Of a stretch of 64,000 nt of DNA, positions 16,841 through 25,882 are shown piece by piece; the stretch's first letter is position 1; each line of letters begins with the position of its first letter. Both the position numbers and the translations under genes were made by a program. The stretch comes from JANPLN01 sp041736155. GTDB lineage: Bacteria > Bdellovibrionota > Bdellovibrionia > Bdellovibrionales > JAGQZY01. Under the pieces are notes generated by a model, which was not told the origin of the DNA, searched no databases, and saw only the letters and a list, made by a program, of their open reading frames with translations. The DNA is taken from positions 62,001 to 126,000 of the forward strand of contig JBGSUL010000032.1 in NCBI GenBank assembly GCA_041736155.1, given 5' to 3'.

Positions 16841-19495
16841 TTAACAGTTTAAATTTAACGTCGCCGCAGAGGACTTCTTCCTCTGCGGACTGAGTTGGTC
16901 GCGATATTCCTTCAGATAAATTCCCGTAACACTCGACGAATTTTGCACAATGTCTTCGGGAGATCCATAGGCAATGACATAGCCTCCGCCCTCGCCCCCT
17001 TCGGGTCCAAGATCGATGATATAGTCAGAAGCAAAAAGTAGGTCTAAATTGTGTTCAATGACAATCACTGTATGACCGTTGTCCACCAGTCGGTGAAGAA
17101 TCTGCGACAAGCGAGCAATATCATGGGTGTGAAGACCCGTTGTAGGTTCATCTAAAATATAAACAGTATGCTGAGATGACTGTTTTGAAAGCTCGCGGCT
17201 TAATTTAATTCTTTGCGCTTCCCCACCCGAAAGGGTCGTCGAACTTTGTCCCAACGTCATATAGTCCAAGCCCACATCGTTGAGGAACGTGAGTTTTCTA
17301 AAAATGGCAGAATGGTTCTCGAAAAATGGCAACGCTTCCGCCACCGACATTTCTAAGACGTCGGCAATATTTTTATCTTTATACTTAATAAGCATGGTTT
17401 CTTGGGAGTACCGTCGGCCCCCGCACACATCACAACGAACAAAACTGTCGGCAAGAAAATGCATACTTGTGCGAATCATACCTGCGCCCTGACAAGCTTC
17501 GCAGCGCCCGCCTTTCACGTTAAAACTAAAGTGTCCAGGTTTATAGCCACGCATTTTAGCATCAGGCAAGTTGGCAAAAAGATCGCGGATCAAAGGAAAC
17601 AGACCCACATAAGTGGCTGGGCAGGAACGTGGCGTTCTGCCGATGGGTTTTTGATTGATGGGGAGAGCTTTTTCGATATGCTCGACACCGGTGATTTTTT
17701 TCAGAGCACCCACGGGATAATTCTTTTTAGAATGAGTGTTCATCAGTGATGGCAGTAGAGTGTCCATAATCAGAGTGGACTTTCCACTTCCTGAAACCCC
17801 TGAGACGGCGACCAGGGCGCCCAATGGGATCTTCACGTCTACCGAATGAAGATTGTTTTCCGTTGCCCCTTCTAAAGAGAGCCAATTTTTAAAATCTTTT
17901 CGACGATGTGTAGGAATGGGGAACTGCATTTGTCGTGAGAGGTATTTGCCAGTCAGACTGCGAGGCGCAGCACGAATTTCATCTACAGTGCCGGCAGCCA
18001 ATATTTCTCCCCCCTGCGAACCGGCACCAGGACCGACATCAATCACATAGTCCGCAGTGAGAATCGTTTCTTCATCATGCTCGACCACAATCACGGTGTT
18101 CCCACGGGAACGAATTTCTTGCAGGAGTTTGAGAATATTTTTATGGTCGCGAGGATGTAATCCAATACTTGGCTCATCGAGAACGTAAAGAACACCGATA
18201 AGGGGCGCTCCCACTTGGGAAGCAAGGCGAATTCTTTGGGCTTCCCCACCCGAGAGCGTTCGGGTTCGTCGTGATAAACTGAGATAACCAGCGCCAGCCA
18301 TCGTAAGGTAACCTAAACGTTGATTGAGTTCGGCGAGAATCTTTTCGGCGATTTCTTTTTGTGATCCTGCAAGTTTCAACTGTCCGCAAAATTCGAGCAG
18401 GCGGGTTACAGACATCGAAGAAAGATCGACAATATTTTTTTTCTGAATAAGGACATGCAGGGCATCTTTTTTAAGTCCTGTGCCAGAGCAATCAGGGCAG
18501 TTTCTCAGTGTAACAAAGTCGGAGCCCTCTTCATCGTCCTCATTCTCACCACGCACTTTCCACTTGGTTTCTTTGCGGCGAATATGCTCTTCGCCCTTGG
18601 ACACAGACTCTTCTTCGTACTCAACGATGTCGAGTGTTCCAAGGCCTGTGCAGGTGGGGCACGCCCCTTTGGGACTATTAAAACTAAACAGAAGAGGGTC
18701 GATGTCAGTGAAGCTGTAACCGCATTCAGGGCAAGCGTGTTTCGTGGAGTAATTATGAATACTGCCGTCAGAAACATTTTCGATAAGGATTTGTCCTTCA
18801 CCGATGAGGATGGCTTTTTGCAGGCTTTCAGAAATACGGTGTTTAAAACGATCTTCGATAGGGACTTTATCAATAATTATATCGATATCGTGTCTTTTGG
18901 TTTTGGCGAGCTTGAGGGACTCGTGAACTTCGACCATTTCTCCGTCAATGCGGGCAGAGACAAAACCGAGCTTGCTCCATTTTTGAAACTCTTTACTGAA
19001 CTCTCCCTTTTTAGAACGGGCAGCGGAGGCGTAAATAATCAGTTTGGAGCCTTTTTTAAATGTGAGAACTTTTTCGAGAATATCCTCGGGACGTTGCCAT
19101 TCCACCACGAGTCCATGTTCAGGGCAGTGAGGAACACCCACTTTGGCAAAGAGTAATCGAAGGAAGTCATAAACTTCTGTAACGGTACCAACCGTGGAGC
19201 GTGGGCTATTGCTAATGGTTTTTTGATCGATCGCAATGGACGGAGAAAGACCAGAGATGGAATCGACATCGGGTTTTTTAAGCTGCTCCAAAAAATGGCG
19301 AGCGTAGATAGACAAACTGTCCATGTAACGTCTCTGCCCTTCCGCATAGATCGTATCAAAGGCGAGACTGGATTTGCCGGACCCACTGAGGCCTGTGATG
19401 ACCGTCAGTTTATTTTTGGGAATAGAAACCGAGACATTCTTGAGATTGTGCTCACGTGCTCCTCGGACTTCGATATTCGGCAAAGTTCTTTTCAT
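16841..19495 (-). CDS. uvrA: Excinuclease ABC subunit A
   Basis: An 884-residue tandem ABC ATPase of nucleotide excision repair. The first Walker A is GLSGSGKSSLAF, the first signature LSGGEAQRIRLASQ. The second Walker A is GVSGSGKSTLIM and the second signature LSGGEAQRIKLSREL. Zinc-binding Cys pairs are present (CPECG with CPTCTG, and CEACQGAG with CDVCGG). UvrA finds helix-distorting lesions with UvrB. It is somewhat shorter than the roughly 940 residues of E. coli UvrA but has all key motifs. It overlaps the phosphohexomutase gene by 4 nt at the end of a six-gene operon. A 10-bp hairpin (16864-16888) lies in its last codons. Confidence 0.97.
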   Translation of the reverse strand: MKRTLPNIEVRGAREHNLKNVSVSIPKNKLTVITGLSGSGKSSLAFDTIYAEGQRRYMDSLSIYARHFLEQLKKPDVDSISGLSPSIAIDQKTISNSPRSTVGTVTEVYDFLRLLFAKVGVPHCPEHGLVVEWQRPEDILEKVLTFKKGSKLIIYASAARSKKGEFSKEFQKWSKLGFVSARIDGEMVEVHESLKLAKTKRHDIDIIIDKVPIEDRFKHRISESLQKAILIGEGQILIENVSDGSIHNYSTKHACPECGYSFTDIDPLLFSFNSPKGACPTCTGLGTLDIVEYEEESVSKGEEHIRRKETKWKVRGENEDDEEGSDFVTLRNCPDCSGTGLKKDALHVLIQKKNIVDLSSMSVTRLLEFCGQLKLAGSQKEIAEKILAELNQRLGYLTMAGAGYLSLSRRTRTLSGGEAQRIRLASQVGAPLIGVLYVLDEPSIGLHPRDHKNILKLLQEIRSRGNTVIVVEHDEETILTADYVIDVGPGAGSQGGEILAAGTVDEIRAAPRSLTGKYLSRQMQFPIPTHRRKDFKNWLSLEGATENNLHSVDVKIPLGALVAVSGVSGSGKSTLIMDTLLPSLMNTHSKKNYPVGALKKITGVEHIEKALPINQKPIGRTPRSCPATYVGLFPLIRDLFANLPDAKMRGYKPGHFSFNVKGGRCEACQGAGMIRTSMHFLADSFVRCDVCGGRRYSQETMLIKYKDKNIADVLEMSVAEALPFFENHSAIFRKLTFLNDVGLDYMTLGQSSTTLSGGEAQRIKLSRELSKQSSQHTVYILDEPTTGLHTHDIARLSQILHRLVDNGHTVIVIEHNLDLLFASDYIIDLGPEGGEGGGYVIAYGSPEDIVQNSSSVTGIYLKEYRDQLSPQRKKSSAATLNLNC
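16864..16888. repeat. 10-bp hairpin in the 3' end of uvrA, at a convergent gene junction
   Basis: CCGCAGAGGA (16864-16873) and TCCTCTGCGG (16879-16888), loop 5 nt. It lies between the convergent subtilase and uvrA stop codons, so it could block read-through from either side. No T-run follows on either strand. Confidence 0.5.
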
Positions 19496-20850
19496 AATAG
19501 AGGTTCGATTACTTTCATAACGGATTGTTTAATTTCTTGTAAGCGCTGTTCAGAGTTGGATTCAAAACGTACAACAACCACGGGTTGAGTATTAGATGCT
19601 CGTACAAGGGCCCAGCCGTCTTCGTAGGACACGCGAACGCCATCAATAAAATTAAGTTTAACACCCGTCTGTTGTTTAAAATAGTCGGAGAGTTTTTGCA
19701 CGATAGCGAGCTTCTTTTCTTCTGTCGTATCGAGGCGAATTTCTGGAGTGTTAAATGCGGGAGGTAGACCCTTGAGAAGTTCTCGGAGAGTCAGTCCACT
19801 TTGCGAAACGATTTCGATCAAACGTAAAGCAGCATACAGAGCATCGTCATAACCATAGTTTCTGTCGGAAAAGAAAATATGTCCGCTCAGCTCGCCACCG
19901 AAGGGTGCTTTTTCTTCTTTAATCTTATTTTTTACTAAACTGTGTCCGGTCTTCCACATAATGGGCTGGCCACCGTTTTTTTCAATGTCGGCGTAAAGTC
20001 GATCTGTGCATTTGACGTCGCCAATGATTTTAGCCCCAGGAGATTTTTTAAGAATGTCACGCGCCCAAATAACCATGAGTTCATCGCCGAGAAGAAAACG
20101 GGCTTCGTTATCGACAACACCAATGCGGTCACAGTCACCATCAAAACCAATTCCCATGACGGCTTTGTTTTGTAGGACAGTTTTCTTAAGTTCATCGAGA
20201 TTTTCTTCCACTGTTGGATCAGGATGATGATTGGGAAAACGTCCATCTGGCTCTTCAAAAAGAATGTGTAGGGTTAAGCCAATGCTCTCAAAAAGGCGAC
20301 GGGCCACACATCCGGCAGCGCCATTACCACAATCCACAACCAAAGGAATATTTTTTAAATGCGAAAATTCACGAGTGTAACGTTCAACATAGGGAGGAAA
20401 AATATCATACGGCTCATGACTGCCGTTGCCTGTTACAAAGTCTTTTTGTTGGACTAAGCGACCCAGTTCTTGAATGTCTTCACCAAAGAGAGTGGATTTA
20501 CCGTACGAAATTTTAAAACCATTGTAATCAGGGGGATTGTGGCTTCCCGTGATCATGATTCCACCGTCGGCATTGAGATGGAACATGGAGAAATAAGACA
20601 TGGGCGTGGTTATCAGATTTAATGTTTTCACCTGCGCGCCGGAGGCAACAAAACCAGCGACGACAGCATCCATAATCGCCGGGCTGGAAAGTCGCGCATC
20701 GTAGCCCACAGTCACAAGTGGATTTGTTTTCCCGCGCTTGGCGAGGAAAGAAATCAAGGCTTGTGCTAATTCTTTGGCAAAAGAAAGATCAAAGTCCTTT
20801 TCGTAAACGCCACGAACATCATACTCTCTAAAAATAAAAGGCTTGTGCAT
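19492..20850 (-). CDS. Phosphomannomutase/phosphoglucomutase (alpha-D-phosphohexomutase)
   Basis: 452 residues. Family motifs in order: the start FREYDVRGVYEKDF, the phosphoserine loop ITGSHNPPDYNGFK, the metal site GFDGDCDRIGV, the sugar loop GGELSGHIFF and the C-terminal phosphate loop RASNTQPVVVVRFE. It interconverts hexose 1- and 6-phosphates for lipopolysaccharide and glycan precursors. The dual-specificity AlgC/ManB type is most likely, but substrate cannot be read from sequence. It overlaps uvrA by 4 nt and lies 1 nt after pdxA. Confidence 0.93.
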   Translation of the reverse strand: MHKPFIFREYDVRGVYEKDFDLSFAKELAQALISFLAKRGKTNPLVTVGYDARLSSPAIMDAVVAGFVASGAQVKTLNLITTPMSYFSMFHLNADGGIMITGSHNPPDYNGFKISYGKSTLFGEDIQELGRLVQQKDFVTGNGSHEPYDIFPPYVERYTREFSHLKNIPLVVDCGNGAAGCVARRLFESIGLTLHILFEEPDGRFPNHHPDPTVEENLDELKKTVLQNKAVMGIGFDGDCDRIGVVDNEARFLLGDELMVIWARDILKKSPGAKIIGDVKCTDRLYADIEKNGGQPIMWKTGHSLVKNKIKEEKAPFGGELSGHIFFSDRNYGYDDALYAALRLIEIVSQSGLTLRELLKGLPPAFNTPEIRLDTTEEKKLAIVQKLSDYFKQQTGVKLNFIDGVRVSYEDGWALVRASNTQPVVVVRFESNSEQRLQEIKQSVMKVIEPLL

Positions 20851-20851
20851 A

Positions 20852-21856
20852 TTATCCCTTCGTACTTATAAAGCTATCCGCTTTGAATCCTTGTCGACAG
20901 AGTACTATAGCTTGTTTTAAGGCATTTTGCATAGAAGAAGCATCGGCCTTATTGCGACCGAATAAATCCTTAGCTGTGCCGTGATCCACACTGGTGCGCA
21001 GGAAAGGAAGGCCGAGCGTTATATGACAACCGCTGTGTGAGTGGGCCATTTTAAAGGGAATAAGGCCCTGATCGTGATAAGGGGCCACATAGATTGCGCC
21101 TTTCTCGAGAGTAGACGCGGTAAATGCGGCATCAGGCACCAAGGGGCCATCCATCGCAATTCCTTTTTGACGAAACTCTTGAATGAGCGGAGAAAGAAGA
21201 GTTTGTTCTTCGGAACCAATCAATCCCTCTTCCCCAGAATGAGGATTGAGTCCGAGGACGCGCACTTTGGTTATTTTTTTTGCACGCGGCAGAGCTTGTG
21301 CTAACGATGAGGCCGCTGCCAATGCCATCTGGATTCTATCCGAAGTGAGGGCGGCAGGAACTTTTTTTAGTGGTAAGTGCCCTGTCATCAGCACGACATG
21401 AAATTGTGAGCCGAGAAACGCCATAAACAGATGCGAGCGACCAGAAAGGCGAGAAAAAATATCTGTATGTCCCACATCATTCAAACCAGCTTGAGCAATC
21501 AAAGTTTTCGAAAGCGGTGCGGTGACCAAAGCATCAAAGGTTCCCAAGAGAGCCGTTTGCGCGGCGGCTTCCACCCAGCGTGGTGGAGTCAGAGGGGAAC
21601 AAATGTCGATCAGATATTTTGCAGATGTGTGAGGAATCTTTAAAGCTTCAGGCCAAGAGGAAACCGTCACGCGGCGAAAACGTTTGTCGATTTTTCGGAG
21701 ATGAGAGGCGCCGAACTGAGGAGATCGCCACAAAACAAACCGGCAGTCTTTTTGTGGGCCGAGCTTAGCGAGAGCTTTGGCTGTGACCTCAGGGCCGACA
21801 CCGTCTTGATCTCCACTTGTGATAGCAATCGTGAAAAATTTGTTAGGCTTCGCCAT
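20852..21856 (-). CDS. pdxA: 4-hydroxythreonine-4-phosphate dehydrogenase
   Basis: 334 residues with the PdxA pattern: ITSGDQDGVGPEV near the start, LVTAPLSKTLIAQAGL, GHTDIFSRLSG, LNPHSGEEGLIG with metal-ligand His, and PYHDQGLIPFKM. It oxidises 4-phosphohydroxy-L-threonine in pyridoxal 5'-phosphate synthesis. It overlaps the SurA-like gene by 14 nt; surA-pdxA is also a neighbouring pair in enterobacteria. The start ATG 21856 gives MAKPNKFFTIAITSGD, a normal N terminus. Confidence 0.95.
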   Translation of the reverse strand: MAKPNKFFTIAITSGDQDGVGPEVTAKALAKLGPQKDCRFVLWRSPQFGASHLRKIDKRFRRVTVSSWPEALKIPHTSAKYLIDICSPLTPPRWVEAAAQTALLGTFDALVTAPLSKTLIAQAGLNDVGHTDIFSRLSGRSHLFMAFLGSQFHVVLMTGHLPLKKVPAALTSDRIQMALAAASSLAQALPRAKKITKVRVLGLNPHSGEEGLIGSEEQTLLSPLIQEFRQKGIAMDGPLVPDAAFTASTLEKGAIYVAPYHDQGLIPFKMAHSHSGCHITLGLPFLRTSVDHGTAKDLFGRNKADASSMQNALKQAIVLCRQGFKADSFISTKG

Positions 21857-22781
21857 TGATCTTTACCACAGCCGCCCGACGTTTTTGATGAATCCAATAA
21901 TCCAATTGTTCTTTATAATTTTTAGTAAAGAGAATTTGGAAAATTTGCTGACGGCGACGTTCGAAGTCAGGGTTGTTGACGATTTTCTTTTGGTTCACTT
22001 TAAATATATGAAAACCCAAAGGTGATTGTACAACCTGACTGGTCTCACCCGTTTTGAGTTTGGCGATGGCATTTTCGATGGCGGGAAGCATTTCGCCACT
22101 TTTAAAAACACCAAACTCATCGTCCTTATTTTTTCCACTATATTTGCTGTGAACGGAGGAAAAGGATTGCCCCTCGGCCAAGCGACGCAAAGCCTCTTGT
22201 GCAGAAGCATAGGCCTGCTCTTTGGTCACTGTTTCAGAAGGGGTGAATAAAATATGAGAAAGATTATATTCAAATCCTTGGCCGGCGCTTCCGCCTTTAT
22301 TTTGGGAAGTATAAAAATCCAAAATATCGTCATCAGAAATTTTAATTTTTGAGCCGACGTAATAATTAATAACTTCTCGACGCGCCAAACTTTTTTTAAG
22401 GAACGTTTTGTAATCTTTAATGGTTAAACCTTTTGATGCCAATAAGTTAGAAAGATGTTTTTCGCCACCTTTGTTTTCAATTTCTTTTTTCACACGATCA
22501 TCGGCGATATTAATGCCTAGCTTTTTGGCTTCAGAATCTAATATTTTTTCACTAATTAATTTCTCAACAAGCACTTTGCGATCTTTAATGGCGCCATCAA
22601 TTTCAGCATCATCGGCAAAAAGTAAATCCTCGTAAAGCAGACGACTTTTAAGCTGCTTCTGATAAACCGTGACGTCCGAGGACGTGATGATCTCATCGTT
22701 GACGGTGGCATAAATACGATCGATGACTTCTTGGGAAAAGATAAAAGTTGCAAAAATAATACTCCTAATGAACAAAATCAT
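21843..22781 (-). CDS. SurA-like periplasmic peptidyl-prolyl isomerase/chaperone
   Basis: 312 residues. A signal peptide (MILFIRSIIFATFIFS) precedes a SurA N-terminal domain starting VIDRIYATVNDEIITSSDV, followed by one PPIC domain (SHILFTPSETVTKEQAY, FGVFKSGEMLPAIENAI, SPLGFHIFKV). SurA proteins escort outer-membrane proteins across the periplasm. Only one PPIC domain is present, where E. coli SurA has two. Position just before pdxA supports the SurA call. Its ATG overlaps the upstream gene by 4 nt. Confidence 0.9.
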   Translation of the reverse strand: MILFIRSIIFATFIFSQEVIDRIYATVNDEIITSSDVTVYQKQLKSRLLYEDLLFADDAEIDGAIKDRKVLVEKLISEKILDSEAKKLGINIADDRVKKEIENKGGEKHLSNLLASKGLTIKDYKTFLKKSLARREVINYYVGSKIKISDDDILDFYTSQNKGGSAGQGFEYNLSHILFTPSETVTKEQAYASAQEALRRLAEGQSFSSVHSKYSGKNKDDEFGVFKSGEMLPAIENAIAKLKTGETSQVVQSPLGFHIFKVNQKKIVNNPDFERRRQQIFQILFTKNYKEQLDYWIHQKRRAAVVKINGEA

Positions 22782-23704
22782 AGGGTCTCCTGATAATTAG
22801 TGGTGACGGTATGGATGAGGTCTTCATTGGTAAATACACGAACTGTTTTAACCTGTTCTTCGAGCCATTGTAAATAGAGGTCAGCACGTTTCTCTTCGAG
22901 GATCGTCTTTTTAAGCTCCTCAGACACTTGTGTAAATGACTGAGTCGTGGGTTTTTTGTACTCAACGATTTTATAAATATAAAAACCCCCAGGTCCGGGG
23001 ACGACTTTGTCGACCAAACCTACAGCAAAAGGGGCCAACTGTTTTATTTGCGACGTGGAGTCGGTACGAACCCAACGCAAATCGCCACCGTTTGCACCTT
23101 CGGAGGAAAGGGAAAATTTTCTAGCCATTTCTTCAAAAGAGGAGCCAGCGCGAATTTTAGCCAAAACCGCCCGAGCCTCTTCTTCTTGCGAGAGGAGAAT
23201 CTGCCGCAGTTGTACTTGCGAGACACTGAGAATAGGGGATTTTTTTTTGAACTCCGCACGCAATTCATCCTCGGAGATCGATATGCCTTTTTCTAGAAAA
23301 GCAAAAAAGTGGTTTTTGATAATCTGTAGGCGCAGGTGATTTTGCAGAAGATTTTGCGAGGGAGCGGCTTCGAAAATAAAATCGGTTGGAGCGCCGAGTG
23401 AGGTGGTGGCTTGAGTGCCGAGGTAAGCGGAAAGATCGGAAGAATCAATTTTCAGTTTATTCTTCTGCGCCCACAGAAAAAAGAATGCTTCCTGGATAAG
23501 TTCCTTTTCCAATTGATTAGACAATGAAAGAATCAAATCTTTGTTTTTAATGTGAAGGCCATCGACATTTTTAAGTTTCTCTACCAAACGATCAGAAAAA
23601 TAGGATTCCGAGAACGCAATGTCGCCAACCCTAATGATGGTTTCGTCTTTCTTAAAAAACGAACAACTGCATAGAAAAAGAGATAAAATGGTAAGAACTC
23701 TCAT
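22778..23704 (-). CDS. PPIC-type peptidyl-prolyl isomerase lipoprotein
   Basis: 308 residues. The N terminus MRVLTILSLFLCSCSFFKKD has a lipobox-like Cys, so this is probably a lipoprotein. A helical segment with ALTERNATING charged stretches follows (about 25-140), then a parvulin domain (LRQILLSQEEEARAVLAKIR, EGANGGDLRWVRTD, VPGPGGFYIYKIVEYK). It likely works with the two neighbouring PPIC proteins in outer-membrane protein folding. A PrsA/SurA-type chaperone role is inferred from domain and context. Confidence 0.88.
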   Translation of the reverse strand: MRVLTILSLFLCSCSFFKKDETIIRVGDIAFSESYFSDRLVEKLKNVDGLHIKNKDLILSLSNQLEKELIQEAFFFLWAQKNKLKIDSSDLSAYLGTQATTSLGAPTDFIFEAAPSQNLLQNHLRLQIIKNHFFAFLEKGISISEDELRAEFKKKSPILSVSQVQLRQILLSQEEEARAVLAKIRAGSSFEEMARKFSLSSEGANGGDLRWVRTDSTSQIKQLAPFAVGLVDKVVPGPGGFYIYKIVEYKKPTTQSFTQVSEELKKTILEEKRADLYLQWLEEQVKTVRVFTNEDLIHTVTTNYQETL

Positions 23705-23741
23705 GCGCCTCGGAGTCTACCTCAGGGCGTCTGCAGAAGCA

Positions 23742-24542
23742 TCAATTTACAGCGTTTTTATTGATCTGTACTTTATACTTTGCGCGAATTCCCGAGAGGA
23801 ATTGGTCGTAGAGTTTCTTCTTTTTTTCCTCTTGGACTGCCAGACGCACCATAGCATGGTCAGAGTCGGCATAAGATTTTTTGCCCGTGACTTTGATAAT
23901 AAAGAAACCAAAGGGAGTTTCGATCAGAGGGGTGATTTGACCTGCACTCAGTTTAGCGCTTTGTCTGTAGAGCGAAGGATAAAGGGTGAGGCGATTCTGC
24001 CAGCCAATATCACCGCCCGATTTGTTGGACAGGGGATCATCGCTGTAGATCTTAACCAACTCTTCAAACTTTCTTTGGCTTTTCCGCACATTATCGGCAA
24101 TATCCAGAGCCCGCTTGCGGGCTTCCTTTTTTTGTTCGGGCGTAGCATCGGCACGAACTTCGATAAGAATTTGACTTAAACGGAGTTCAGGGTTTTTTGA
24201 ATAATAAGCCCGCATCTCGGAATCATCAGCGGTGAGTTTAACTGTTTTGGGAGCCAGTTCTTTTTCGACAAATCCTTTAAAAAGCTCCTGCTCCATGCGC
24301 TCTTTGATGGCGGGATCTTGATCAAAGCCGCGCCGTTGTGCTTCTTGCAGGCCGACTTCAAAGTTGATGAGATCTTCCATAAATGTTTTTTTATCTGGAG
24401 CATCGACGACTTGTTTTCTCACTTCATCATATTTTTCTTCAAACTCTTTAACGGAAATTTCTTTAGATCCAATTTTTGCTGCAACTTGTGCATGTGCGCC
24501 GAACGCAAAACAAACAAAGAGTGTGAATAAAATTGTACGCAT
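23742..24542 (-). CDS. Secreted PPIC-type peptidyl-prolyl isomerase
   Basis: 266 residues. Signal peptide MRTILFTLFVCFAFGAHA, then a SurA/PrsA-type helical N domain, then a parvulin domain (LSQILIEVRADATPEQK, SNKSGGDIGWQNR, ETPFGFFIIKVTGKK). It is the first gene of the minus-strand operon ending in uvrA and lies 37 nt upstream of the lipoprotein PPIC gene. Three consecutive PPIC genes are unusual and suggest divided labour in the envelope. Function is inferred from the family. Confidence 0.9.
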   Translation of the reverse strand: MRTILFTLFVCFAFGAHAQVAAKIGSKEISVKEFEEKYDEVRKQVVDAPDKKTFMEDLINFEVGLQEAQRRGFDQDPAIKERMEQELFKGFVEKELAPKTVKLTADDSEMRAYYSKNPELRLSQILIEVRADATPEQKKEARKRALDIADNVRKSQRKFEELVKIYSDDPLSNKSGGDIGWQNRLTLYPSLYRQSAKLSAGQITPLIETPFGFFIIKVTGKKSYADSDHAMVRLAVQEEKKKKLYDQFLSGIRAKYKVQINKNAVN

Positions 24543-24693
24543 GAGGCCCCCGATACAACCTATGCTAACAGAGACAGGTGTGGCGGTCTAGGAAGGGCTC
24601 TACTCTAGTCAAAGGTCTTGAAAAATTGGCAGAAGTTGTGGAACACTTATGCAAAGTTTAAAAAAGAATTACGTAATTTTTAAAGGAGTAAAA

Positions 24694-25176
24694 ATGAAGA
24701 AGATTCTTTCGCTATTTTTATTGATGGGACTATTGGGTTGCGAGGTCGAACAGGACGCTAAAGATCTCGAAAACAAATCAGGTGGTGGTACAACGGAAAA
24801 AGGGACTCTTTTTGAGAGCACAGGAAAAAACAGCGTAAAGAAAAATGATATTATCGGGCTATGGGAATCTGAAATGATGTTTACCGGTGCCACGTCTGAA
24901 CTCGTCCGAATCCGTTTTGCGCAAATGTCTGTCACCGTGGCTCGCGCCTGTCAGTACAATAATGGCTTGGATCTTTTTGTTCAGACCACAGCGCCTGTTT
25001 CGTACACGAACACGGAAATTAAAGTGGAACAAGGAGCTGAGAAATCTGTCAGCGGCAAACAATCAGGTTTCAATTATGAATGCGCCGTGGCCATTGATAA
25101 ACAGATTATTCCTCATAAAATCTATGACGGAAAAATATACATAGAAAATCACATGTATACAAAAATTTCAGATTAA
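24694..25176 (+). CDS. Small lipoprotein of unknown function
   Basis: 160 residues. MKKILSLFLLMGLLGCEVEQ is a clear lipoprotein signal, with a lipobox before the Cys. A Gly/Ser/Thr/Lys-rich spacer follows, then a beta-rich domain with two Cys (QYNNGLDLF region and YECAVAIDK). ATG 24694 is favoured over 24649 because AAAGGAG lies 9 nt upstream and the signal starts there. No family recognised. It stands alone between two oppositely oriented operons. Confidence 0.8.
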   Translation: MKKILSLFLLMGLLGCEVEQDAKDLENKSGGGTTEKGTLFESTGKNSVKKNDIIGLWESEMMFTGATSELVRIRFAQMSVTVARACQYNNGLDLFVQTTAPVSYTNTEIKVEQGAEKSVSGKQSGFNYECAVAIDKQIIPHKIYDGKIYIENHMYTKISD

Positions 25177-25220
25177 AATCCAAAGTCTCAACGAGAATGA
25201 CGGGCTCCGAGAAGACCCCA

Positions 25221-25868
25221 TTATTCTCGTACGGCTGTTTTACCTACGGCAAGCATACAAGCGGCGCGGCCTTGGTTCAGGGACTTCGCTAAAGGTTCTA
25301 AGTACGACTCCAACGCCCGTTGCGGGTCGTATTCAATGGGTTCTCCCCACTCAATGACGATACGGCTGAACGGCAATGGCAGTTCAGATTTATTCCACGA
25401 TTTTTGAAAAATAAAAGAGCGTGAACATGCCATATTAATGGGAAGGATCGGCACTTTCAGGACTTTGGCGATTTCCACAACGCCTTTTTTAACTTCATGA
25501 CGAGGTCCTCGCGGACCATCCACCGCCACGCTAGGGCGCCAGCCTTCTTTAGCTAAACGTAAAATTCCCTTGAGAGCTTGCACGGCGCCTTTCGATGAAG
25601 AACCGCGCACCGCTTTCGATCCGAGGTGATGAATCATGCGTGCCACGAGCTCGCCATCAAAACTTTGCGACACCATACATGCGACGCGATACGGTTTGAG
25701 AAGATGCAGAATACCCAGCTCTTCTCCGTGCCAATGGGCAACGACAAAAAGCCCATCCTTGGCGAGAAGTTTTTTGAGGGCTTCATTCTCGCGAATTTCG
25801 ATTTTCCAAGTGAACTGGAAAGCACGGTAGATAAAATACAAAAAATAAGACGCGAAAAAAACTTTCAT
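25221..25868 (-). CDS. DUF374 family (lysophospholipid acyltransferase-like) protein
   Basis: 215 residues. The pattern VVAHWHGEELG, RGSSSKGAVQALKGIL, VAVDGPRGPRHEVKKGV and VPILPINMACSRSF is typical of DUF374 proteins, which are related to acyltransferases and usually linked to lipid A or phospholipid synthesis. A hydrophobic N terminus (MKVFFASYFLYFIYRAF) suggests membrane association. It lies 14 nt downstream of etfA on the same strand. The acceptor and donor cannot be told from sequence. Confidence 0.88.
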   Translation of the reverse strand: MKVFFASYFLYFIYRAFQFTWKIEIRENEALKKLLAKDGLFVVAHWHGEELGILHLLKPYRVACMVSQSFDGELVARMIHHLGSKAVRGSSSKGAVQALKGILRLAKEGWRPSVAVDGPRGPRHEVKKGVVEIAKVLKVPILPINMACSRSFIFQKSWNKSELPLPFSRIVIEWGEPIEYDPQRALESYLEPLAKSLNQGRAACMLAVGKTAVRE

Positions 25869-25882
25869 TCTTTGTCAGACTC

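Noticed and set aside
25191..25230. 8-bp inverted repeat as terminator between the 24694-25176 lipoprotein and the DUF374 gene
   Set aside because: Loop is long (24 nt) and no T-run follows on either strand.
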